The translations under genes and the position numbers were made by a program. A stretch of 64,000 nt of DNA, from positions 1 to 64,000 of the forward strand of contig BQMF02000261.1 in the NCBI GenBank assembly GCA_027922465.2. Direction: 5' to 3'. This DNA is from Turritopsis dohrnii (taxonomy: Eukaryota > Cnidaria > Hydrozoa > Anthoathecata > Oceaniidae). Within the stretch, counting starts at the first letter, position 1, and each line of letters opens with the position of its first letter. Positions 51,441-62,608 of this stretch are shown one piece after another. The notes beneath the pieces are model-generated. The model was not told where the DNA came from, ran no database searches, and saw nothing but the letters and a program-made list of their open reading frames with translations.

Positions 51441-51920
51441 TTAACGTGCCGCTTGTAACCCGTTAGTAGCCAGTCGAAATAAAGTCATTGTTTCAAACAA
51501 CATGTTATTTATTTATCAATTACAAGTTTATTGCAACTACTATTTACTTTCTCATTAAATATTTATAATCTATCAACACCTAACTCGTTACCATTTCTTT
51601 TTATGAGTTTACATTAGGTACCAATCTCTTTTTTGACAACTTGGAAACTAGTTACCAATCTTTTTTAACTAGTTACCAAGCTCTTTTAACAACTTCAAAA
51701 CTAGGTACCAAGCTCTTTTCACTAGGGTCCAGATTACTTTTTTGGTCATATTTTCAAACTACTATTTTCTTTGTTTCAAAAAACAATAGGGTCCATTGTT
51801 CTCAAAACTTCGGAATTTCTTATGTAAATAGCGGCACGCTTTCATCTTTCGAAAACAAAAGAAAGGAGTTATAAAGAAGTATTGGGACTGCCACCCCCCC
51901 TCCTACCGACTATCATCATC
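51370..51920. repeat. Right terminal inverted repeat of the Maverick
   Basis: Reverse complement of 18,477-19,006, ending CCGACTATCATCATC. It carries the mirror set of TTGGTAMCTAGT motifs (51,582-51,714) and, at its inner end, about 20 extra bases relative to the left copy. Confidence 0.9.
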
Positions 51921-51927
51921 AGGGTTT
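51921..51927. repeat. Right target-site duplication of the Maverick (AGGGTTT)
   Basis: Same 7 bp as 18,470-18,476, immediately outside the right terminal repeat. Confidence 0.8.
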
Positions 51928-52729
51928 TTCATCATGGAAAAGAAGGGATTTCTGAGCGTGGTTGATTATGCGAATGCCGTCGTTGCAGATCTCGGTGTAT
52001 TGAATTGCAAAGTTCATTGCATCGTCCATTTATTCCTTAGAGATTGAAGGGTAGAAATCCTTGATGTCGAAAATGACGAAATTGTGTTTTGCTTTCTCCG
52101 GGATGTCTGTGAACCATTGTAGAACTTCTTCTGTATCTTTCCATTGGTTGTTTTGTAGGTCGTTTTTGAGTTGTTTGTTGACTCCAGTATGACTTTACTG
52201 ATCCGTCCCAATTCGTTCTTAGCCTGGTTGATAAGTCTAATCTTTGGGTAGTTTTGAAAGTTGGGCTTGTGGTCTTATAGCGTTATGAATGCCTCGTTTT
52301 TGCCGTTTGTGAGCGTGCGGTTGTAAACGGTCTTATTCTTCATAAGTTTCTTTCCTCACAAAATTATTCTCTTGTCGACGTTCGCATTGGCTTTCCTCTT
52401 GGTTGACGTAACGGCGTCGGTCAGGAATTTGTTGTGTTGCTCCTTTGTGAACTTGTACATTTGTTGTTTTGTCTGCAAATGTGAGTGTGGTTGGTGTATT
52501 GTTGATCGTTCTAATGTCTTCTTTCAGCTGTTGCTGGAATCGACTTTACGTTCTTCAAAATTTCAGAGAGTTCAGAGAGTTCATGTTCGAGGGGTGTCAG
52601 ATCTTTCACTTGTGGTGGACATTTGAAAGTAGTTATTCGGTACCTCTTGTTAAGTGTAGCCCCTTCCATTTTCATTTTCGCGAAAAGTTCATTAAAAAAA
52701 AGTTTCATCATCAGCATCATCATCATCAC
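51921..52729 (-). pseudogene. Reverse transcriptase fragment, part before the Maverick insertion
   Basis: Minus-strand blocks in shifting frames read PPQVKDLTPLEHELSELSE, PTTLTFADKTT, KFTKEQHNKFLTDAVTSTKR, DHKPNFQNYPK, RLINQAKNELGRISKVI and NFVIFDIKDFYPSI, an RT finger and first catalytic Asp. They run on to the Maverick edge and resume at 18,476. At least one frameshift and two stops are present. The FDIKDFYPSI motif marks an RNA-directed DNA polymerase of a retroelement; I cannot name the clade. Confidence 0.8.
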
Positions 52730-52884
52730 AGCAAACCCCAGTTAAGAAAACACTTTACCAAAACCTCAACAAAAAGGTTACAGCAGAAGCTTAGGAGTAA
52801 GGACTCAAAAATTTCAAAGACAAAAAGTTACTTTCAGAAGACTCAGCCCCAATTAACTGAAAATACTTTTTGATATGCAACACA

Positions 52885-55800
52885 CAGGCGCGGATTTAAG
52901 GTATGTCAAACTGTGCGACCGACATACCTGTAAAAAAAACTCAAAAAAAATGTAGTTCAGCATTTCTTTTACATTTCAGTGATTTGTGACGTACGTGTTA
53001 TTTGCTTATTTACTGAAACGGCAGTAACTCCGTATATCTCAAGTAATGTCTTTCAGAATTGTGCGAGCCGTTTCGCATATGTGCGAAATGCCTAGCCTAG
53101 ACACAATGGCACTCAATACTGACCTTAAAAATTGCGGCGAGGAGGTAATCCATGACACAGGCTGGAACTAGGTATGTCGAGAAATCTATCTGCCATATTC
53201 AGCAACCCCCTATTTTTCAATGGACGTGTATTTTGACGTCAAAATGTGACGTCAAAATTTAACTTGGTATCAAATGCAGCAGTGAGTTCAAGGGCAAGAA
53301 CCTATTGCGTGCTTGGTAGGATAAAATATCAAAAACAGTATGTTTTCAAACCACATTGTGCAAATATGTGCGAGAAATTCAAGCCTTATGCATGCTTTAT
53401 TCATGGCCTTCTCTCTGGATGAAGGTAAGTTATTTCTTACTGAAAATTTCTAAGAAACTAACCCAACAAACATAAAGATTCTAACTTGATAATTTTTGGT
53501 TTACGAGGTTTAGTTTTTAAAGGCAGATTTCCTCTTGAAAATGTATAAAAGTGAGGCTCCCCAAGATAGCTTTTGGTATTTTTTTATTCTTTTTTCACCA
53601 TGATGGTACTTACAAATAATTTAACCTGAACGTTTATATTGTCATTTTTAATTTTGTGTAAGTTTATTGATTTGATTACACAACTGTGTTTGTTTTGACA
53701 TGTCATGATAATGACAAAATAATTGTTTATATCTGCATGCATATCATGTGGATAGATATATAGTTTTGAGTGTTTTTGTTTGTAAAAATGAGACAAGGCA
53801 AGATATCGGTTTGAAGTGTGTTTTGATAACTGCATGACAGTTCAAACTGAAATTATTATCAACTTAGTTGTAGATTAATGCAAAAATTCCATGGTCGATA
53901 CTCTGCAGATATAAACAATTATTGAATTTCTTTAAAATTCTTGTTATTACTCCAAGCACCGATGTTTTTCTTTGGTTTACGATACACACAAGATTTATTC
54001 GTTTTGAAAAAAAACATGTTTCAGTCATCTCTTCCTATGCTATTTACAGACAAGAAGAGTTTCTACTTCAAGGAGTATAAGTGAATATTGAAGCTGTAAA
54101 TAATTGTTGCTCTAGTATTTGGTTTTCTTTAGTGTGAATTTTAATATTATATACACTGTCATAACTAAAAACATCCAAGTTTATTATTCGCAGTTTGGTG
54201 AAGTAAAATATTAATTTGTTCAGCCATGAATTCCCATAAACTCAGGAGACAAAGAGATTCTCTTTTTTAATGAAGCTGTCATTTATCAAAATCTGCATCA
54301 CTTCCTAATCATTTTGTTCCACTAATATCAAAGTCAACCAACAAAAACCCCACAAATTTCTTGGCCTAGTAGAAGAAAGAAACTTTTCTTTCCAGCTATG
54401 ATAAAAACATCAAGACAACAATATAGTAATTTAGTATTTTAGCAGCATCTAAACATACTGATTGATCTGTCAAATTCCTGTAATAATTCATTTGTGAAAA
54501 GCAATAATTATATATATATACAGACGAATCTCTATAATTCGAACCTCCATAATTCGAACTGTATTACTGTTTAATGTATTTCCAATAACAACAGCTATAT
54601 GATTAAAGTAACTCCAACTTATTACCCAGCACACTTCTCTGTGTAACACAAATCTTAGTCATTCTCAAGTGATTCCTTAATGACAAGTAATGACAATAAC
54701 ACAGTACTGGTAGTGATAATGCTTATAACTCTTATTGAAACCTTTACCCTTTGGAAAGATTAAATTCTATTTCTAAGAATGTAAATGGAGAGCCCTAGGT
54801 GAGTTACTCTGAATTACTTTGTTATAATGCATGTTCAAATGATGAAAAAATTCTAGTAACCAAGGGCTTGTCCAGATTCAATGCTAGAAAGTTTTCCATT
54901 GGCTAAAGAATTTCAATGGCTTTGATATTCAGTCAACACTGATGGTGTGTACTGCCTTTATTGTGCTCTTTTTGGAAAGCAGAATTCATCATGCAACACA
55001 CATTTGTGAAAAAGCAGCAGAGCAGAACCTATTTCTACATTAGCTTAGTGCTGTTAATATTTTAGAAAACATGAAAGTTTTGTATTTGGGTTCTATAATC
55101 ATTACTCCCAAATTTGGTGGCTAGTGTTTCTTCAGGACACTGTCATGATGTTGATGTGTTAATTAATTAATGTTAATTGAAGAAAATCACCAAATGAAAT
55201 CCTTCACTCCATTGGTTACAAGGTGCAATTCTTCTTTTCAGATTCATCAAGATGATTTCCAATTTTATTCTGAGGTTGATAAGATGTTGTACTTGAAGAA
55301 GAACATTGAAGCTTCTACTTATTTGTTTCATAGTGTGAAATAGTTGTGAAATGTTTTTGCATTATCTTTACAGTAGAAAATTGCTGGAAAGATTTTCCAA
55401 GATGGTCTTTTGTGTTGATAAATCAATAGAATAACCCAACCCCTTTCAAATCGCCATTCAAGTGACGTTGTGTATCGGTTCACTGGTGAAGTATTCCCTT
55501 TTCTATAGTCCCCATTTGTCTGTCCATGTCCGGCTATGTTGAGCCTAGACACGCTGACGAGCCTTGATATTAGGCGAAACAGACAACTAGTTTGAAATGT
55601 TATAGAAATTCCATGGGAGTTCAGTTTTAAAGGACTGGCAAACGTTTCGTTACCGAGATAATAAAATTTGATCTGAACGCTATATTACTGCTATGTTTTA
55701 CTGCCTCTCGGGACCTTCAATTATTAACAATTTCAAAAAGTTCTGGGGCTTCGCCCCATACCCCATTTGTGGGGTTCACAGCACCCCCCAAAACCCCCAG

Positions 55801-55893
55801 CTGAGAAGGCAAAATCAATTGCGTCGCTGCGCTCCGCAATTCATTTTGGTCGCGTTCGCGACATACCTTCTGAAAATCCTACATCCGCGCCTG
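52885..55893. mobile_element. Decayed hAT-like element
   Basis: The ends CAGGCGCGGATTTAAGG (52,885) and CCTACATCCGCGCCTG (ending 55,893) are inverted and of hAT type. Flanks share only ACACA, so the 8-bp duplication is not clean. Inside, near 54,920-55,010, one plus frame reads YSVNTDGVYCLYCALFG, the zinc-finger-like start of hAT/DUF4371 transposases, with stops around it. The last 150 bp have a GC-rich CGCTGCGCTCCGC palindromic stretch. Nothing else codes. Confidence 0.55.
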
Positions 55894-56571
55894 ACACAAT
55901 AACCGGATCAGACGAAGCCAATTGTTTGACATTCCAGTGGATCTGTGTTTTCCCTCTACAATGGAAATGACGAAATGCTCAATCATGAATGAAAAATCTT
56001 TGAATTCTTGATATCGCATCAAAGTTCCACACAACTCCCAATGTATATCTTGGGATATACATTGCTGGTTAAATCATTCATAAGATTTCAAAATAAAGGT
56101 ATAGAGAATGCTTCAATGAATGCACCACCTTTTAATCAACTTTCTAACCATTCCATATCTTTCATTTACCAATCAAAAGGATTTTTTAAACCATCCCTTT
56201 CTGTCTACAAAATTGGTCATGAAGAAGCAAATAAGGTCATCACAGTTACATTTGGCTGTTTCACATATTATTATATCTAAAATAAACAAAAACAATCTAG
56301 TGTATCAAAACAATCAATAATGGCCAGAAAAAGATGAAAACTTGTACAGGAGAGAAGAGTTTTCAGCGTTTTAGTGTTCTGTTTGCTTGTTTAAGTGTTA
56401 AAAACAGATCTTATTTTATGTTGTTTTGGCACACTTGTAACCAATAACCAAATTTAGGAAATTTAGCAACAATTAAACAAATAAACAACAAATAAACAAC
56501 AAATTTTTCTTCAGTTCGTGTGTAATTTCCCCTACACCGAAGGACTTTTTGCCACTATTAAAAATGGCTAC
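55894..56571. other. Intergenic, no gene recognised
   Basis: The frames at 56,008-56,320 are short and lack any domain. CCCAATGTATATCTTGGGATATACATTGC (56,036-56,064) is a short hairpin. Otherwise unique AT-rich DNA. Confidence 0.35.
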
Positions 56572-56584
56572 CAATGCCTCACTT
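56572..56584. repeat. Left target duplication of the Penelope-like element (CAATGCCTCACTT)
   Basis: The same 13 bp recur at 60,039-60,051, outside the right end of the element. Confidence 0.75.
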
Positions 56585-57110
56585 AACATAGCATTAGACA
56601 CATTCAATTTATTTATTTATTTAAAGCTTTCGGCTGTCACCAGCCATCATCAGTATACACGAAATTTTAACAAGTCACACCTTATATAACAAGTTATAAC
56701 AAATCAGAATATTACCAAATATGGGAAAATTATATAACAAGTCATAACAAATCAGAATATTACCAAATATGGGAAAATTACTCGTCAGCATGCTGCACTA
56801 AGCAAGCACTCCCTAGACGAGTAATTAACCGAACTTATCAAATAAATACAATGGAGAAGAGGAGATATTTTTGTTAAGAATAGGCTTCTCTCTATAGATC
56901 ATTAAGCTCTCTTTTATTTCTAAATAATAGTTGTTACGAGCAGTGGTGACAATTCGAAAGTCTTCAAAGCTTGCAGGAGAGTTACAAAACAAAATATGGT
57001 CCTTAACAGCTGTGCTCTGTGTGTTCTTAACTAATTTATCGGTCAAAGGTGACATACCTAGGTGCTCAGAAGCCCTAACTTTGAAATGTCTAGTGGTCTT
57101 GCCATAATAA
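56584..57110 (-). repeat. Inverted repeat arm of the Penelope-like element, left
   Basis: Contains the 3' UTR, the last ~100 codons of the reverse transcriptase and part of the GIY-YIG domain. It matches the reverse complement of 59,477-60,003. Confidence 0.88.
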
Positions 57111-59374
57111 GAAGCATTGCAGCTTCTACACATAAACTTATACACTACATTTGAAAGTAAAGACTTCGGAACACGATCTTTGAACCTAAAAAACGAGGAC
57201 AAACGTTGTTGTGAGCTAAATATGACTTTGAGTTTACACATATTGGAAGACTTATGCACAGCTTTCACGAGCTTAGTTCTAATATTAAGTGATAATTGTC
57301 CTAAATAAGGCAAAAATAAATATACAATTTTCTTTTCCACTGTGCAATGTATAGATTTAGGGAGGAGAACTTTATTCAAAAATAGCCTAATACAATTATC
57401 AACCAAACTTTGAGGGTACTCATTCCTGTGGAGAATGTCTTTCAATTTCGAAACCTCAATGTGAAAAATTTTAAAGTTAGAAGAAATACGAAAAATGCAG
57501 TATAAAAGCGAAAACACCAAACCATGTTTATATTCGTCAGCTATAAAACTATTATAGTTAGAATAAACTCCACTGAAAGTGATTTTTCGATAAAGTGATG
57601 TAATAAATTTACCATCACTTCGGCTGACTTTAACATCAAGAAAGGAAAGACAATCATTATTTTCCACTTCGGAAGTAAAAGAAATATTATCATGTTGTTT
57701 GTTCAAGTACTCCTTAAATTTGACAACATGGTCAGGAGACGAGAACAAAACAAAAATATCATCAACATATCTTCTGTAAAACACAGGTTTGAACTCTTTG
57801 GGGCAGTTATCTAACCATATTTTCTCATAGTGACACAGAAAAGAATTAGCAAGGCTAGGACCTAAAGGAGAACCCATAGCAACACCATCGATCTGCTTAA
57901 AGTACGAATTATTAAAACAAAAGTAAGATTGTTTAGTAGCCAAAGATAATAGTTTGTGGAAATCATCCTTAGAAAGGCTAGTATGGTTGTTGGTATCAGA
58001 ATACAAATTATCACAACAAATGTCAATGGTTTCATCCAGTGGGATGTTGGTAAATAAGGACTCAACATCCAGACTTGCCATAAAAAGATCACTATTTTGG
58101 TTTCTGATTTCCTCAGCAAATAAGAATGAGTCCTTAACAGTGTATTGATTAACTGTTAAAGGTGCCAAATGAGGAACCAGAAACTTAGCCAAATTTTAAG
58201 TAGGAGTACCAATGGCTGACAAGATGGGTCTAAAAGGAGGAGAACCATTCACACAGGGCTTGTGGGCTTTACCCAAACCATATAAAATACCAAACTTAGA
58301 TCCTGTGGGTGCCAATTTGTCATAAAGAGTTTTATCAATTTTCTTAGCTTCCAAGAGTGATTTCAAACAATCCCTAACTTTACGTTCTTGTGCGATAATA
58401 TTGTTCAGCTCTTTGCCAGATGGAATATTAATTTTCATAAATTTGCTAGAATCACTAAGTAAAAATTCAATTTTTTCTATATAAGCAGTTCGGTCCACAA
58501 TAACAACGGAGTTACCTTTGTCTGATTTTTGAATAACTAAGTCAAGACGTTTACTTAAGGAGAGTAGAGCAGTCCACTCTTCCTTAGACAAGTTGGAAGG
58601 TTTTTGGTTGTTATTGTAGGACTGAAAAGACGAAATAGCGCAGTCTTTAATCCTAGCTTTCAAAAAATCCTTTGTATCATTGCTGATATCAAGAGATTTA
58701 ATGTCTCGGTATAAACACTCAAAATTAACAACATAATCAGAACAGTTCAGGTCTTTAGGTGGTACAGCAAAATTCAATCCCTTGCATAGTAACGATTTGT
58801 CTGTATCAGAAAGTTTAGCTAACGAGAAGTTTTTAATGACAGTATCAGGGTTATGGCCATTGACAGCAGTGACAATTCCAAGATTCAGCAAATTCTTGTT
58901 TTGAATTACATAAGCATTTTTAACAGCGTGGTCATTTTGACATAGAAATAGACAGCAAATATGGACAAAGTCAATCCGGTTTAGTTTTTGATTAAGAACA
59001 TTTTTCACAAGAACAACTTCTTTCTTCAAGTAACGTAATCTAGATTTTTTATTACTTATCTCGACTTTCAGTAAGCGGTTTTGACACGAAACATATGTAG
59101 TTGATGACTGTAATTGTTGACTGCTAAGACGGAAGTTCAGGAACTTAGGAATGATTCGATTTTTCTGACACGTTTCCAAGAAGTCAATATCAAGTTCACA
59201 CTTGCGTAGGCGGAAATCAGCTTTTTCGAGTTTTCGGACTTGACGAACAACATCATTGCCGTATCGTTGACGAATGACGCTAATAATGGACTTACCCTTC
59301 GGGAAACGTAGTCTCACCAGAAACAAAAATACCAAACTGATTACTTTAATAAACATGGTGGCACACCAAAACAC
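56825..59374 (-). pseudogene. Penelope-like RT with GIY-YIG endonuclease, single stop
   Basis: One frame of about 850 codons is interrupted only by a TAA at 58,196-58,198, where the family usually has Tyr in GTPTYNLA. The N-terminal part has KADFRLRKCELDIDFLETC, KSDKGNSVVIVDR and LYGLGKAHKP. RT motifs are SLDVESLFTNIPLDETI, GVAMGSPLGPSLANSFL and YRRYVDDIFVLF. The C-terminus has a zinc-like CRSCN leading into ASYYGKTTRHFKVRASEH, the GIY-YIG nuclease. The enzyme copies RNA into DNA at a nicked target. Recent decay: only one lesion is visible. Confidence 0.92.
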
Positions 59375-59476
59375 ATATAAACCAGCCGCATGTCATTACA
59401 ACGAATCCAGAAGGAGCCAAGTATTGTGATACATCAAAGGTAGACATAAACGTGGAAGAAATTAACATTTATTATT

Positions 59477-60003
59477 TATTATGGCAAGACCACTAGACAT
59501 TTCAAAGTTAGGGCTTCTGAGCACCTAGGTATGTCACCTTTGACCGATAAATTAGTTAAGAACACACAGAGCACAGCTGTTAAGGACCATATTTTGTTTT
59601 GTAACTCTCCTGCGAGCTTTGAAGACTTTCGAATTGTCACCACTGCTCGTAACAACTATTATTTAGAAATAAAAGAGAGCTTAATGATCTATAGAGAGAA
59701 GCCTATTCTTAACAAAAATATCTCCTCTTCTCCATTGTATTTATTTGATAAGTTCGGTTAATTACTCGTCTAGGGAGTGCTTGCATAGTGCAGCATGCTG
59801 ACGAGTAATTTTCCCATATTTGGTAATATTCTGATTTGTTATGACTTGTTATATAATTTTCCCATATTTGGTAATATTCTGATTTGTTATAACTTGTTAT
59901 ATAAGGTGTGACTTGTTAAAATTTCGTGTATACTGATGATGGCTGGTGACAGCCGAAAGCTTTAAATAAATAAATAAATTGAACGTGTTTAATGCTATGT
60001 TAA
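59477..60003 (+). repeat. Inverted repeat arm of the Penelope-like element, right (5'-truncated copy)
   Basis: A plus-strand copy beginning at TATTATGGCAAGACC inside the GIY-YIG codons and running through the stop and 3' UTR. It encodes the same C-terminal residues as the main copy with almost no difference. Confidence 0.88.
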
Positions 60004-60038
60004 TTTCTTCCACGTTTATGTCTACCTTTGATGTATCA

Positions 60039-60051
60039 CAATGCCTCACTT
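60039..60051. repeat. Right target duplication of the Penelope-like element
   Basis: CAATGCCTCACTT, matching 56,572-56,584. Confidence 0.75.
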
Positions 60052-62167
60052 CTGTAAGCGTGATTTTACGGGAGTTAGACATCTAGCGCTTCGCTTATAT
60101 ATCATTGTTTGGACCATTGTGAGAACATTCAGCTTTAAGTATAAGTAAATGTTATGTTACTTATGTTACATTATGTATAAAATATATTTATTAGTAAAAA
60201 GCTTTTCTGTGTTACACCATCTTCAGTTACAACATTATGTTTTTCAAATTTAAAGCCGGTCACAACGATCCCTTACATTTTGTTAATCACTTTATCCATG
60301 GTTGCACATTCCAGTTGCGATTCTGCGATTTATTTTTTCGTTTCCCTGAGAGTCAGCACTTTCTCAATTACAACCCGTAAAATATTTTACACATTGTTAC
60401 AATTCCGTTACAAATACTTGCACCCGTGCAAACAAGTCAATTGCTTTTTGATCAATTTCTAAATTTTTTGAACGTGAAATGTTAAACTTTTATGAGTTTT
60501 TCTTTATTAAAGCTATGCTCCAAATTATACCTGTTAAGTATATTTCCATCTTTCCATTTTGGTTCTCTCTCTCTTTTTAATTTTGCGTCGTTATAAGCGT
60601 TCATGTCATCAACGACGAGACGTGGTAACGGTGAATGCAATCTCATGTTTGCAGTTTCGATTTTGTGTCGCCTTGTGGAAGATCGTTTGAGATTACCCGT
60701 TTCCAATTATTTCTAACAGAAGTTCTCCACCATGTTAAGGGTAAAACTAATGTAGAAAGAAATTTTGTTACATCTCCAACAATCAAATCCTGTTCTTGTC
60801 GTGCTACAACTTGTAGAAATTAATGTTTTCTTGTATAGGAAATATTTCTAAACTCTTTCGCAAACCTATTTGGTTTAAAAAGTTTAATGTTTTGGTAGCA
60901 TTCATTCAATATCCCTGAGTCACCATTACTTGCAGCTTTTTTCCCAGACGTTTTTTTGTTTCATAATCAGATGATTAAAACGTCGTAGTAAAATCTTTTT
61001 TCATCGTCTGGAAGTACGAGACATGTCCTAATCCCGATACTCGCTGATCTGAACCAAATTTGCTAAGTTTGTACAGAGAAGAAGTATTGAAAGCCTGGAA
61101 ATGATGCAATAAATGTTCGTTCAATAACTGTTCGTGCGGTACAAATTTGCTAAGTAAGCACAGAACTTGCACAAGTCGTTAATTATGAATGAAGTTTGAT
61201 TGACTTCTACCTTCTGGTGACCTTACTGATGAAACTTTGACAGCAAATGTTTTCCATTAAAATGCTGACTCGTGACGATGAAACAGATAATGCAGATTGA
61301 CTCAGAAGATTCCTGTATCAGGCAATAATCCATGGTTGTCAAATTCTATCCGTAGGTGATTAAATTTTAGATAATGTTGTTTTTCGTACTCATCCACACA
61401 ATCTTTCAGTTGAGAATAATGGGAATAACAACTCCACAATTTGCACAGTCAAATAACTGATAATGTTTTGCAAGTGACAAAGGAAGATTTTTAAAATTCT
61501 TTTAAAAGTTTTTTTCAAGCTGCTTGAAAAGATTGTGAGCTGAACTGAACTGAAATACACATACATACATTTTTATGCTGGATAAAATAAGGGTCTGTCT
61601 TAATGATATCTCCATCACAAATGTCTTAATAGTCAGTATTGTTTAGATCAAAAGAGTAATAGCACCAGAACTTATAACCATGGCAACTGATAACAGTGGA
61701 AGACATTCATGAAAAAATTCAATTTCTGCACACTGAAACGTCCACGTCTAACGGAAATGATTGTCAGCTGGAGAGAGAAAGTAACCCCACAGCTGTCCTC
61801 AAAGTGCTAATCATAATAGTCATAATAGAAAGACGGGTTTGAAAGGGGTTGTTAGCTAGCATCAAATTTAGCATCAAATTTACAATGTGAAAGCTTCAAT
61901 TTCGTAAAACCATATTTGAAAATACGTCTTTGAAAGGAGACTACAATCTAATAACACAGCATAACATAGTTACTCTCGCGTCAGTTCCTGATGTTCTGCA
62001 TGTGGCGTTTGTGAACTGTGTGAGATGAATAAGAAGGATAAATTTAAAAGTAAGCTCATCAGACATTATCAGACGGACAGATAAAAAAATCTCAGACATA
62101 TTACTTAAATGAATAAATAGACATGTTACTTAATTTAACTGAGTAAAAGTGAAGAAATATATATTTA
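60052..62167. other. Intergenic, no gene recognised
   Basis: A 74-codon minus frame at 60,482-60,706 (NMRLHSPLPRLVVDDMNAY...) has fair composition but no domain I know and no neighbours. The rest is AT-rich with short frames. Confidence 0.35.
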
Positions 62168-62608
62168 CTAGCCGCCCAGGCGGCGTCGCTCGCCACCCAT
62201 GTTCAGTATGCGTTGTGTCGCAGAATTTAAGTCTTGCAAAAGTTTCTTTTCAGGCATTAATTTTTAAATTCATTTCTTACATTCAGAAAATTTAAAACAG
62301 AAACAAATAGCAATATGGGTCAGAATATATATTCATACGCAGAAGAGAAGTAACTTTAATGTAAAAAAATGCAATATATAACACAGAACCGTTTACCCAG
62401 ACATACAAAACCAAACATTGAATAACATTACAATCTAGGATAGCCAAGGCGGCGTCACTCGCCACCCATGTTCAGTATGCGTTCTGTCGCAGAATTTCAC
62501 TTGTGTAAAAGTTTTTTACAGGCATTAATTTGTTATTACATTCAGAAGATTAAAACACAGAACCGTTTACCCAGACATACAAAACCAAACATTGAATAAC
62601 ATTACAAA
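62168..62608 (+). repeat. Local tandem duplication
   Basis: Copies at 62,168-62,433 and 62,440-62,608 share GGCGTC(G/A)CTCGCCACCCATG, TTCAGTATGCGTT(G/C)TGTCGCAG and, at the end, ACAGAACCGTTTACCCAGAC. The first has about 95 extra bases in the middle. The GC-rich head GCCGCCCAGGCGGCG stands out from AT-rich surroundings. Confidence 0.8.

Larger units (their letters stand above)
18477..51920. mobile_element. Maverick/Polinton (adintovirus-like) endogenous element, 33.4 kb, decayed
   Basis: The element has long terminal inverted repeats (about 530 bp), a flanking direct repeat, and the hallmark set of protein-primed DNA polymerase B, retroviral-type integrase, packaging ATPase, adenain-like protease and a candidate double-jelly-roll capsid protein. 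Nearly all genes are transcribed right to left; two frames near the right end are on the plus strand. At 33.4 kb it exceeds the usual 15-25 kb. At least 4.1 kb of this is nested transposons (41,443-41,906 and 42,683-46,284), and possibly another 4.3 kb at 20.3-24.6 kb. Several genes are broken, so it is an old copy. Confidence 0.93.
56585..60038 (-). mobile_element. Penelope-like retroelement with inverted partial copy
   Basis: A near full-length element lies on the minus strand (56.6-59.4 kb). A partial copy of its 3' ~527 bp lies in inverted orientation at 59,477-60,003. A further 48-bp inverted pair (59,421-59,468 and 59,998-60,046) abuts it. The outer 13-bp direct repeat marks target duplication. 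Mixed tandem/inverted structures are common in this class. Its 3' UTR contains two ~47-bp tandem copies (TATAACAAGT...AATATGGGAAAA), present in both the full and partial copies. Confidence 0.85.

Noticed and set aside
59531..59761. Independent small plus-strand gene
   Set aside because: It is the inverted partial copy of the Penelope-like RT C-terminus, not a separate gene.
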